14,351 bases of DNA from Elusimicrobiota bacterium (GTDB taxonomy: Bacteria > Elusimicrobiota > Elusimicrobia > UBA1565): the NCBI GenBank assembly GCA_003450735.1, contig DMEZ01000062.1, forward strand, positions 1 through 14,351, read 5' to 3'. The position numbers were made by a program, and so were the translations under genes. This document shows positions 5,892 through 13,362 of the stretch, piece by piece. The notes under the pieces were generated by a model that was not told the DNA's origin, made no database searches, and saw nothing but the letters and a program-made list of their open reading frames with translations. Every line of letters begins with the position of its first letter. The stretch's first letter is position 1.

Positions 5892-6652
5892 TGGACCTTG
5901 GGCGGCTTGAAGTTGCGCAGCACGTCGGCCCCGTAAGGGGGCGTGAATTGGAAATCCTTCTCAGGGATGGGGGCGTTGATCTTCAGCTCGGAGAGGGTCG
6001 AGCGCACCTTGAGCGAGCCGACTCCCAGCTCCGTGACGGCGGGAAAGAGGTTCATCGCGTTCAGAGTCAGGCGCAAAACCAAGTCGGTCTCCGAGCGCTG
6101 CTTCGGGCGCAGAACGAGCGCCGCCTGGGCGGCCGAGGTGTCGAGGACGGCGTCGTAGACCTCCAGCATCCGGGCGAAGTCCCCGAACTGCATCAGGCTC
6201 CCGATGGCCGGGTCGGCCTTCTTCCAGTCTTCCAGGCTGGATTGGATGACCTGGTTCTGAGCGTGGCGGTGGATCCAAAGATCCTTCCCGTCGATGACCA
6301 GGGTCTGCCGCTCCGGGCGCTGGTGCTCGATGCGCAGGCGCCCCGGCTTGAGGTACTCCAGCGTTCCCTCCACGCTCTGGTTGACCTGGGTGTCCGGAAC
6401 GGTGAGGGTCTGCGTGAAGCGAGCGGCGAGGGACTGCATCTCCCGGTCGTAGAGCTGGAAGTGCGCGAGGACCGATTCGAGCGTGAGAGGCACGCTGGAG
6501 GGGTAGAGGAACACGCTCGAGGCGGCGACGGCGGCCGTCGAGACCGCCGCAGGGACAGCCGCGGCCGGAGCGGACTTGGCCTTCTGGGGGGCCGCCCAGG
6601 CCGGAGCGGCGAGTGCCAGCAGAGCGGCCAGAAGGCTTGTCATGACCCTCAT
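5888..6652 (-). CDS. lolA: Outer-membrane lipoprotein carrier protein LolA
   Basis: LolA carries lipoproteins across the periplasm from the inner to the outer membrane. The 254-residue precursor begins with a signal peptide (MRVMTSLLAALLALAAPAWA, cut near residue 20), then an Ala/Pro-rich stretch to about 47 that is longer than in classic LolA. The LolA domain follows, with SLAARFTQTL, SVEGTLEYLKPGRLRIEH, LVIDGKDLWIH and NQVIQSSLEDW. An ATG at 6643 (fourth codon) is an alternative start. GAGGG lies three bases before it, too close to decide the matter. It starts 19 bases after the aminopeptidase stop and overlaps rodZ by ATGA at its end. The family is clear, while the long Ala-rich segment is unexplained. 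Confidence 0.88.
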   Translation of the reverse strand: MRVMTSLLAALLALAAPAWAAPQKAKSAPAAAVPAAVSTAAVAASSVFLYPSSVPLTLESVLAHFQLYDREMQSLAARFTQTLTVPDTQVNQSVEGTLEYLKPGRLRIEHQRPERQTLVIDGKDLWIHRHAQNQVIQSSLEDWKKADPAIGSLMQFGDFARMLEVYDAVLDTSAAQAALVLRPKQRSETDLVLRLTLNAMNLFPAVTELGVGSLKVRSTLSELKINAPIPEKDFQFTPPYGADVLRNFKPPKVQ

Positions 6653-6671
6653 TCTACTCGTCTGCGGCCCC

Positions 6672-7814
6672 CTAATCCAGCCCGGCCGGCTTCAAGGCCT
6701 TCTTCGAGAACAGGCTCTCCAGCCTCGGGTCGGTGAAGACCCCGTTCCGGCGGATGAGCTTGCCGTCGAACCCCCCCCCCCCCCCGCCGTACTCGGGCCG
6801 CTGGATCTGCACGAGGTCCCAGTGGATGGCCGACTTGTCGTTCCCGTTCGAGGCCTCCTCGTAGCAGGCGCCCGGGGTGAAGTGGAAGGAGCCCGCGATC
6901 TTCTCGTCGAAGAGGGTGTCCATCATCGGCTTGAGCACGAACGGGTTGCAGCCGATGGCGAACTCGCCCACGTAGCGCGCGCCCGCGTCCGTGTCGAAGA
7001 TCTTCTGGAGCTTCTCCCCCCCGGAGTCGGCCCGCGCCTCCACGATGCGGCCGTCCTTGAAGGTCAGCGCGACGCCGTTGAAGACCGTGCCTTCGTAGAG
7101 GGAGGGCGCGTTGTAGCGGACGGTGCCGTTGACCGAGGTCTTCACGGGCGCCGTGTAGACCTCGCCGTCCGGGATGTTCCGCTTGCCGTCGCACTTGATG
7201 ACCGGGATGCCCTTGATGGAGAAGCTCAGGTCGGTGCCCGGGCCCTTGATGTGGACCTTGTCCGTGCGCTCCATGAGGGCCTTGAGCTGGTCCTGGGCCT
7301 TGGACATCTTCGGATAGTCCGCGCAGCAGACGGCGTAGTAGTAGTCCTCGAAGGACTCCTGGGAGGTCTGGGCCAGCTGGGCCATCGAGTTGCTCGGGTA
7401 GCGCAAAACGACCCACTTCGTGCGCTTGACCCGCTCCTCGAAGTGGACGGGCTTGACGAAGAGCTTGTTGTGCAGGGCCGTCTGCTTGGGATCGATGTCG
7501 GCGAGGTCGAAGGGGTTGTCGTTGCCCCGGATGCCGATGTAGGCGTCGGCCTTCTTCATCATCTGCAGGTGCATCGCCGCCAGGCTCTTCATCTGGGAGG
7601 CGTCCGCGGACTTCAGCCACTGGCGAAGGAGGGAGTCGTCGTTGTAGTACCAGAACACCGTCGCGCCGCGCTCGGTCGCCCGGCGGAGGATCTGCTTGCC
7701 GAGCTCCAGGGTGTCCTTGCCCTTGATCTCCAGGTAGAGCGTCTCCCCCTTCTTTAGCTCGCAGGAGTACTCGACGAGCAGCTTGGCCAGGACTTCGTTG
7801 CGCTTATCCTTCAT
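6672..7814 (-). CDS. M29-family metallo-aminopeptidase
   Basis: M29 enzymes (AmpS/AmpT/PepS type) remove N-terminal residues using two metal ions. The 380-residue protein keeps the expected ligands: E218 (IPDGEVYTAP), E284 (YVGEFAIG), H311 (GSFHFTPG), H331 and D333 (SAIHWDLV). Length is normal for the family and no signal peptide is present, so it should act in the cytoplasm. GGAGG lies six bases before ATG 7814. Near the C-terminus a run of 15 G in the coding strand (6771-6785) encodes Gly343 onward, with FDGKLIRRNGVF following in frame. This is a slippage risk. In the frame reached by gaining one base, translation would run on to a stop at 6649 that overlaps the lolA ATG. The substrate is unknown. 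Confidence 0.92.
   Translation of the reverse strand: MKDKRNEVLAKLLVEYSCELKKGETLYLEIKGKDTLELGKQILRRATERGATVFWYYNDDSLLRQWLKSADASQMKSLAAMHLQMMKKADAYIGIRGNDNPFDLADIDPKQTALHNKLFVKPVHFEERVKRTKWVVLRYPSNSMAQLAQTSQESFEDYYYAVCCADYPKMSKAQDQLKALMERTDKVHIKGPGTDLSFSIKGIPVIKCDGKRNIPDGEVYTAPVKTSVNGTVRYNAPSLYEGTVFNGVALTFKDGRIVEARADSGGEKLQKIFDTDAGARYVGEFAIGCNPFVLKPMMDTLFDEKIAGSFHFTPGACYEEASNGNDKSAIHWDLVQIQRPEYGGGGGGFDGKLIRRNGVFTDPRLESLFSKKALKPAGLD
6771..6785 (-). repeat. Homopolymer run of 15 G (coding strand) in the aminopeptidase gene
   Basis: Fifteen C in a row on the plus strand, in a region otherwise without long runs. The frame is kept on both sides. It may be a real slippage-prone tract or a base-calling or assembly error of a shorter run. 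Confidence 0.9.
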
Positions 7815-7827
7815 GGCGGCCTCCGCG

Positions 7828-10074
7828 TCAAGGGGTGTCCGAGGTGTACTTCTTCTCCAGGTTGATCTGGGGGAAATTGGTGCGAAGGTAGTCCTCGATC
7901 TTGTCGAACTGGATCTCCCAGCGGTTCGAGCCCTCGGGCTTGAAGATGAAGCCCTTGATCTCCAGCAAACTCAGCAGGTTGGTCGCCCGCGCGGAGGAGC
8001 CGAACTGGGACTTCAGCAGGTCCTGGGAGACGCGCCGGCGCTCCAGGACGAGCTTGAGGGCCTGGGAGAACTCCAGGGGCTCCACGTTGAACTTGGAGAG
8101 GTCGGCCTCGCCCACGGGGCCCGCGGCGTCGGGCAGGGGATAGTCCGGCTCGCCCTTCGTGCGGAGGTCGTTGACCACCGTCGCCACCTCGTGGCTGGAG
8201 ACGAAGCAGCCCTGGATGCGGGCGAGGTCCTGGCCGGGGCAGAGGTAGAGCAGGTCGCCGCGGCCGAGCAGGGCCTCGGCCCCGTTGGTGTCGAGGATGA
8301 CCTTGGAGTCGATCTTGGAGGCCACCCGCATCGCGACGCGCGAGGGCAGGTTCGCCTTGATGACGCCGGTCAAAACGTCCACCGAGGGGCGCTGGGTGGC
8401 GATGACGATGTGGATGCCCACCGCCCGGGCCATCTGGGTGAGGCGCTGGACGGAATCCTCGACGACGTCCTGGGCGACGACCATCAGGTCGGCCAGCTCG
8501 TCGATGACCACGACGATGAAGAACTCGCCTTTCTCCCCGCGCTTGGCGCACTCCTCGTTGAAGGCGTTGATGTCGCGGGCGCGGTAGTCCTGGAAGCGCT
8601 CGTAGCGGCGCTCCATCACCCGCACCAGGGCCTTGAGCGAGCGCGAGGCGTCCTTCGCGTTCGTGATGACGCGGCACTCCTTGGCCGGCACCTTCGGGTC
8701 GTAGAGGTGCGGGATGCCGTCGTAGCCCGAGAGCTCGATGCGCTTGGGGTCGATGAGCAAAAACTTGACCTCGTCGGGCCGGCGGCGGAAGAGGATCGAG
8801 GAGATGAGCGAGTGGACGAACACGCTCTTGCCGCTGTTGGTGGCTCCCGCGACGAGGATGTGCGGCATGGAGGCGAGGTCCGCCGCGAGCGGCGTCCCGT
8901 CGGAGCTCAAACCCAGGGCGAAGGCGAGGGGGGCGGGGTTCGAGGCGAGGACCGGCGATTCCAGCACGTCCCTCAGGGTGACCATGGCGGGAGCGCGGTT
9001 CGGGATCTCGATGCCGATGGCGGCCTTGCCCGGGATGGGGGCGATCATGCGCAGGGAGCGGGCCTTCATGGAGAGGGCGATGTCGTCGTCTCGGGTCACG
9101 ATGGAGTTGACCGTGACGCCGGGGGCGGGCGAGATCTCGTAGCGGGTGATGACCGGGCCGGGGCTCACGCCGGTGACCCGCGCGTTCAGCTTGAAGTCGG
9201 CGAGGGTCTTGTCGAGCTGGGCGATGGCGTCCTGGATCTCCCCGTCGCTCGGCCGGCCGGAGGGGGCTCCGGCCTTGCGCGCCTTGAGGAGGTCGAGAGA
9301 GGGCAGGCGGTAGTCGCCGAAGCTCTTCACCGGGGCCGGGGCCGGAACCTTGGGTTTGCCCTTCGTCTTGGGAGGCTGCGCCAGCTTGGGAGGCTCGATC
9401 TTCACGGGCTCCGGCGCGGGCGGCGGCGCCTCCGCCGGCGCCTCGATGCGGGCGGGGGCCGGGATGGGGACGATGGCGGCCGGCTCGGGCGGGACGGGCT
9501 TGGCCGATGAGGCCTGGAGGACCATCTCGCGAAGCTCCCGGCGGCTGCGCACCCAGCCTCGATAATCCTCGACGGCGAGCTTGAGGGCCGAGGAAAGGAG
9601 TTTCAGCCAGGACACCCCGAAGAGCACCTGCAGGCCCGCGAGGAAGGCCGCGGCCGAGAGGATGAAGGCGCCGGTCTGTCCGAAGGCCGTGCGCGCTCCG
9701 GCGGCCAGAAGGCGTCCGGAGGCGCCTCCCCAGCCCTCCGCCTTGAAGGCGGCGGCCAGGTTGCCCAGGAAGAAGGACGCGGCGAGGAGCAGGAGCAGGG
9801 AGCCGGCGGTGAGGGTCAGCCTGCCCGGGCCCTCGATGCGGAAGCGGCAGACGAGCCCATAGAGGAGGAGCAGGGGGATGAGGACGAGGGCTTTGCCGAA
9901 ACCCGATAGCAGCAGTTCGTGGATGCCCTGGCCGATCCCCCCCGAGTAGTCCGGCAGGTAGACCGCGCAGGTCAGGAACGCGGCCAGGGCGCTGACCACC
10001 GTCCAGCGCAGCGCCGACGCGAACAGGGGGCCCTTGCGCTTCTTGCGGCCCTGGGCGGCGAAATAGACGCGCAT
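7828..10074 (-). CDS. ftsK: FtsK/SpoIIIE-type DNA translocase
   Basis: FtsK anchors at the division septum and pumps chromosomal DNA to finish segregation. The protein (748 residues from ATG 10074; a TTG codon precedes it in frame) has N-terminal membrane helices within about 20-160, a Pro/Ala-rich linker (about 190-255), the alpha/beta motor, and a C-terminal winged-helix gamma domain (about 680-735: LLKSQFGSSARATNLLSLLEIKGF). Walker A is GATNSGKS near 410-417, and the Walker B strand is FFIVVVIDELADLM near 518-531, followed by QMARAVGIHIVIATQRPS. The domain set is complete and the linker is short compared with the E. coli enzyme. It starts about 10 bases after the stop of the small winged-helix gene and ends 13 bases before the aminopeptidase ATG. 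Confidence 0.94.
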   Translation of the reverse strand: MRVYFAAQGRKKRKGPLFASALRWTVVSALAAFLTCAVYLPDYSGGIGQGIHELLLSGFGKALVLIPLLLLYGLVCRFRIEGPGRLTLTAGSLLLLLAASFFLGNLAAAFKAEGWGGASGRLLAAGARTAFGQTGAFILSAAAFLAGLQVLFGVSWLKLLSSALKLAVEDYRGWVRSRRELREMVLQASSAKPVPPEPAAIVPIPAPARIEAPAEAPPPAPEPVKIEPPKLAQPPKTKGKPKVPAPAPVKSFGDYRLPSLDLLKARKAGAPSGRPSDGEIQDAIAQLDKTLADFKLNARVTGVSPGPVITRYEISPAPGVTVNSIVTRDDDIALSMKARSLRMIAPIPGKAAIGIEIPNRAPAMVTLRDVLESPVLASNPAPLAFALGLSSDGTPLAADLASMPHILVAGATNSGKSVFVHSLISSILFRRRPDEVKFLLIDPKRIELSGYDGIPHLYDPKVPAKECRVITNAKDASRSLKALVRVMERRYERFQDYRARDINAFNEECAKRGEKGEFFIVVVIDELADLMVVAQDVVEDSVQRLTQMARAVGIHIVIATQRPSVDVLTGVIKANLPSRVAMRVASKIDSKVILDTNGAEALLGRGDLLYLCPGQDLARIQGCFVSSHEVATVVNDLRTKGEPDYPLPDAAGPVGEADLSKFNVEPLEFSQALKLVLERRRVSQDLLKSQFGSSARATNLLSLLEIKGFIFKPEGSNRWEIQFDKIEDYLRTNFPQINLEKKYTSDTP

Positions 10075-10084
10075 CAAGCGCCGG

Positions 10085-10312
10085 TCAAGGGACCGTCGGG
10101 GCGGCCGGCTCTACGAGGTAGGTGTAGCCCTCGGGCTTGAGGACGACGCGGCCCTCGGCCATGAGCAGGCCGAGGGCCAGGTGCAGCAGGGTGTGCGGCG
10201 CCTTCATCTCGATCTTCAGGTCCCAGGCCGTCTTGGGGCCCTCCGCCTTCAGCGCCGCCAGCACGCCTTCCGAGGTCGCTCGAACGGAGGTCTGGAACTC
10301 GTCGGCGGTCAT
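10085..10312 (-). CDS. Small winged-helix protein (DUF2582-like)
   Basis: This 75-residue protein resembles the short winged helix-turn-helix family DUF2582. The visible features are an N-terminal helix followed by GVLAALKAEGPKTAWDLKIEMKA, a recognition-type helix (HTLLHLALGLLMAEG), and a beta wing (RVVLKPEGYTYLVEP). Such domains bind DNA or proteins, but no target is known for this one. It lies 3 bases after accB and about 10 bases before ftsK, in the same direction, and is too short to carry a separate effector domain. The family assignment rests on the pattern of the fold and is moderately sure. That it is a real gene is supported by its tight fit between two certain genes. Confidence 0.75.
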   Translation of the reverse strand: MTADEFQTSVRATSEGVLAALKAEGPKTAWDLKIEMKAPHTLLHLALGLLMAEGRVVLKPEGYTYLVEPAAPTVP

Positions 10313-10315
10313 GGA

Positions 10316-10813
10316 TCAGCGCTTTTCGATGATGAAGAGATCCTGCCCGGCCTTCACGGGTTTGCCGTTCTCCACGCAGACGCGCAGAACGACGCCTCCC
10401 GCCTCCGCCTTGATGTCGTTGAAGACCTTCATCGCCTCGATGAGGCAGAGCACGTCCCCGGGCTTCACCGTGTCGCCTTCCTTGGCGAAAGGCGGGCTCG
10501 AGGGCGAGGCCGCGCGGTAGAAGATCCCCATCATCGGGGACTTCATGACGTAGGCGTTCGCCGGAAGGGCGGCCGCCGCCGCTGGAACAGCCGAGGGCGC
10601 GGCCGCCGTCGCGACGGCCCCGCCGGATACCGGGATGGGGACCGGGACCGGGAGGGTCGCCCGGCCCTGGCGGACCAGGCGGACCTTGTAGTCCTGGCGG
10701 TCGAGCTCGAAGCGCTCGAGCCCGTTGTCCTTCATGAACTGATAGAGGGCCTTCAGCTCATCGAGGGCCTCGGGGCGGGCTGCGCCCGCCGTCTCTTTCG
10801 TTCTCTTGGCCAT
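10316..10813 (-). CDS. accB: Biotin carboxyl carrier protein of acetyl-CoA carboxylase
   Basis: AccB carries CO2 on biotin between the biotin carboxylase and the carboxyltransferase in the first step of fatty-acid synthesis. The 165-residue protein has an N-terminal helical part (15-50), an Ala/Pro-rich hinge (52-86), and a biotinyl domain (88-165). The biotinylated lysine should be K129 in IEAMKVFNDI, where many relatives have EAMKMMNEI. SPMMGIFYR is the other family hallmark. The biotin carboxylase gene accC, often next to accB, is not here; the next gene is a winged-helix protein and then ftsK. It starts 12 bases after pnp. Confidence 0.94.
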   Translation of the reverse strand: MAKRTKETAGAARPEALDELKALYQFMKDNGLERFELDRQDYKVRLVRQGRATLPVPVPIPVSGGAVATAAAPSAVPAAAAALPANAYVMKSPMMGIFYRAASPSSPPFAKEGDTVKPGDVLCLIEAMKVFNDIKAEAGGVVLRVCVENGKPVKAGQDLFIIEKR

Positions 10814-10825
10814 GGCTCTCGGTCC

Positions 10826-13051
10826 TCAGCGGTGCGAGCGCTCTCGGCGCGGGCCGCCCGGGCCGCCCCGGTGCTCGCGCGGATCCCGGTCGCGGCGGGG
10901 CGGATCGTCGCCCTCGGAGCCCGGGGCGATGACCGCCTTGCGGGAGAGGCGGATCTTGCCTTCGCGGGAGACCTCGAGGACCTTCACATCGACCATGTCC
11001 CCTTCCTTAAGGACGTCCGAGACCTTGGCGACGCGCTGGACGTCGATCTGCGAGATGTGGAGCAGGCCTTCCTTGCCGGGCATGATCTCGACGAAGGCGC
11101 CGAACTCCACGCAGGAGACGACCCGGCCCTTGTAGATCTTGCCGACCTCGGCCTCCTTGAACATCGCGTCGATCTCGAGGCGGGCGCGCTCGACGGCGGC
11201 CGCGTCCACGCCCGACACGAAGACCCCGCCGTCGTCCTCGACCTCGATGTTGACCTCATACTCCTCGATCATGCGGCGGATGTTCTTCCCGCCGGGGCCG
11301 ATCAGGGCCCCGATCTTGTCGACGGGGATCTGCAGCCGGATGAGGCGCGGGGCCATCGGAGAGAGCTCCGGGCGCGGCTTCGGCAGGGCCTCGGCCATCG
11401 TCGCGAGGATCTCGAGGCGCCCCTTGCGGGCCTGAGCGAGGGCTTCGCGCATGATGTCGATGGAGACGCCGTCGATCTTGATGTCCATCTGCAGCGCGGT
11501 GATGCCCTTCTCGGTGCCGGCGACCTTGAAGTCCATGTCGCCGACGTGGTCCTCGAGGCCGGCGATGTCGGTGAGGATCGCGTACTTGCCGCCCTCCATG
11601 AACAGGCCCATCGCGATGCCGGCGCAGGGCGCCTTCATCGGCACGCCCGCGTCGAAGAGCGCGAGCGAGCCGCCGCAGACCGTGGCCATGGAGGAGGAGC
11701 CGTTCGACTCCAGGATGTCGGAGACGATGCGCACGGTGTAGGCGAACTCGTTGTCGGGCGGCAGGAGGGGCAGGAGGGCGCGCTTCGCGAGCGAGCCGTG
11801 CCCGATGTCCCGGCGGCTGGGGCCGCGCTCCGGCTTGACCTCCCCGACCGACCAGCCGGGGAAGTTGTAGTGGAGCATGAAGCGGTCCTTGTACTCGCCC
11901 TCGAGTTCGTCCATGATCTGCATGTCCTCGGGGGTGCCGAGCGTGCAGGTCACGAGGGCCTGCGTCTCGCCGCGGGTGAACACGGTCGAGCCGTGCGTGC
12001 AGGGGAGCGCGGGGGCCATGACCGTGATCTTGCGGATCTCGTCGAGCTTGCGCCCGTCGGTCCGCGTCCTCTCGTGGACGATCATCTTGCGGCCTTCCTC
12101 GGCCTTGATCTCCTGGAGCACGTTGCCGATGACCACGGGGACGTCCGCCGCCGCGAAGGCGGGGTCGGTCTTGCCCTTCTCGGCCGCTTCGAGGACGAGC
12201 TTCTCGTAGAGCTCCTTGATGTGGTCGCCCAGGTCGTGCTTCTTCTTGTAGCCGGCGTGCAGGAAGCCCTGGATGGGGCTCACCGCGCGCTCGCGGGTCC
12301 AGGAGGAGAGCGCCGGCGGCAGGACGGCGGGGGCCGCCGAGCGTTTCTCGACCACGCGGCCGGCCTTCCGGGTCTCCTCGACGAGGCGCAGCTGCAGGTC
12401 GCAGAGCTTGTCGATGGCCGTCTGGGCGAGCTCGAGGGCCTTGAGCACGATCTCCTCGGGGATCTCCTTCGCGCCGGACTCGACCATCAGGATGGCGCCC
12501 TTCTTGCCGGCGACCACGATCTCGAGGTCGCACTCGGCGCGCTCCTCCATCGTCGGGAAGAGCACGAACTCGCCCTTCACCTGGGCCACGCGCACGCCGG
12601 CGACGGGCCCGGCGAAGGGCACGTCGGAGAGCATGAGGGCGGCCGAGCCGCCGAGGATGCTCAGCGGGCCGGTGTCGTTCTTGGTGTCGGAGGAGATGAT
12701 GAGGGTGTAGATCATCGTCTCGAAGTTCCAGCCCTTCGCGATGAGCGGCCGGATGGGCCGGTCGGTCATGCGCGCGAAGAGGGTCTCCTTGTCGCGGGGC
12801 CGGGCCTCGCGCTTGAAGAAGCCGCCTGGGATCTTGCCGGCGGCGTAGGTGCGCTCGCGGTATTCGACGGTGAGCGGCAAAAAGCTGACCGCCTTCGGCG
12901 TCGGGGCCGAGGTCGCCGTCGTGAGGATGACGGAGCCGCCGAGGTGCACGGTGACGGCGCCGCCGGCCTGCTTGGCCAGGGTCCCCGTCTGGATAGAAAT
13001 CTCCTTCCCGCCTATCGTCTCCGATAGGCTGATCGCCTGTATCTTGGACAT
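10826..13051 (-). CDS. pnp: Polyribonucleotide nucleotidyltransferase (PNPase)
   Basis: PNPase degrades RNA 3'-to-5' using phosphate, and can add tails in reverse. Two RNase PH-like halves are present: the first includes YRERTYAAGKIPGGFFKREAR and TDRPIRPL, and the second includes the catalytic region GLEDHVGDMDFKVAGTEKG. A KH domain (about 569-635, with IGALIGPGGKNIRRM) and an S1 domain (about 636-706, VGKIYKGRVVSCVEFGAFVEI) follow. The tail is rich in Arg, Asp and Gly (DPPRRDRDPREHRGG) and could bind RNA or partners. ATG 13051 is preferred over the in-frame GTG 13057 because AGGAAG sits about five bases before the ATG. The order rpsO-pnp is widely conserved in bacteria. Confidence 0.96.
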   Translation of the reverse strand: MSKIQAISLSETIGGKEISIQTGTLAKQAGGAVTVHLGGSVILTTATSAPTPKAVSFLPLTVEYRERTYAAGKIPGGFFKREARPRDKETLFARMTDRPIRPLIAKGWNFETMIYTLIISSDTKNDTGPLSILGGSAALMLSDVPFAGPVAGVRVAQVKGEFVLFPTMEERAECDLEIVVAGKKGAILMVESGAKEIPEEIVLKALELAQTAIDKLCDLQLRLVEETRKAGRVVEKRSAAPAVLPPALSSWTRERAVSPIQGFLHAGYKKKHDLGDHIKELYEKLVLEAAEKGKTDPAFAAADVPVVIGNVLQEIKAEEGRKMIVHERTRTDGRKLDEIRKITVMAPALPCTHGSTVFTRGETQALVTCTLGTPEDMQIMDELEGEYKDRFMLHYNFPGWSVGEVKPERGPSRRDIGHGSLAKRALLPLLPPDNEFAYTVRIVSDILESNGSSSMATVCGGSLALFDAGVPMKAPCAGIAMGLFMEGGKYAILTDIAGLEDHVGDMDFKVAGTEKGITALQMDIKIDGVSIDIMREALAQARKGRLEILATMAEALPKPRPELSPMAPRLIRLQIPVDKIGALIGPGGKNIRRMIEEYEVNIEVEDDGGVFVSGVDAAAVERARLEIDAMFKEAEVGKIYKGRVVSCVEFGAFVEIMPGKEGLLHISQIDVQRVAKVSDVLKEGDMVDVKVLEVSREGKIRLSRKAVIAPGSEGDDPPRRDRDPREHRGGPGGPRRERSHR

Positions 13052-13053
13052 GG

Positions 13054-13323
13054 TCACTTCCTGATTTCGAGTTGTTTGAGGAGCTTGCTGTACTCGGCGA
13101 GGTCCGTCTTCTTGACGTAGTTCAGCAGGCGCCGGCGCTGCCCGACGAGCCTGAGGAGGCCCAGTTGGGAGGCGTAGTCCTTCTTGTAGTTCTTGAGGTG
13201 GTCCGAAATCTGCCGGATGCGTTCCGTGAGGATGGCGATCTGCATCGACGAGTTCCCGGTGTCCTTGGCGTGCCGCTTGAATTTGGCCGCCACTTCCGTC
13301 TTCTTTTGCTTGGTCATGGTCAT
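13054..13323 (-). CDS. rpsO: 30S ribosomal protein S15
   Basis: S15 is a primary binding protein of the small subunit, contacting the central domain of 16S rRNA. The 89-residue length and the sequence (KRHAKDTGNSSMQIAILTERI, HLKNYKKDYASQLGLLRLVGQRRRLLNYV) are typical. Starts at ATG 13323 and at ATG 13317 (third codon) are both possible, and neither has a Shine-Dalgarno sequence. A candidate promoter just upstream would give a transcript beginning about three bases before 13323, which suggests near-leaderless initiation. It ends four bases before the ATG of pnp. Confidence 0.97.
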   Translation of the reverse strand: MTMTKQKKTEVAAKFKRHAKDTGNSSMQIAILTERIRQISDHLKNYKKDYASQLGLLRLVGQRRRLLNYVKKTDLAEYSKLLKQLEIRK

Positions 13324-13332
13324 AATAGGGTA

Positions 13333-13362
13333 ATGGTATTAATTACCGGGAATCCGTGTCAA
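13333..13362 (-). promoter_or_regulatory. Candidate promoter for rpsO-pnp inside the 3' end of cinA
   Basis: The minus strand holds a perfect -35 box TTGACA (13362-13357), an 18-base spacer and a four-of-six -10 box TACCAT (13338-13333). A TAATAC box with a 15-base spacer overlaps. The start point would fall near 13326, only a few bases before the rpsO ATG. The local sequence is AT-rich compared with its surroundings. Confidence 0.5.

Noticed and set aside
7783..9510. 575-codon open frame on the plus strand
   Set aside because: It is antisense to the ftsK gene and shows only biased, domain-free sequence.
10181..13027. Very long open frame (948 codons) on the plus strand
   Set aside because: It lies antisense to accB and pnp. 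The product is rich in Asp, Arg, Gly, His and Leu with no domain, as expected from the complement of GC-rich coding sequence.
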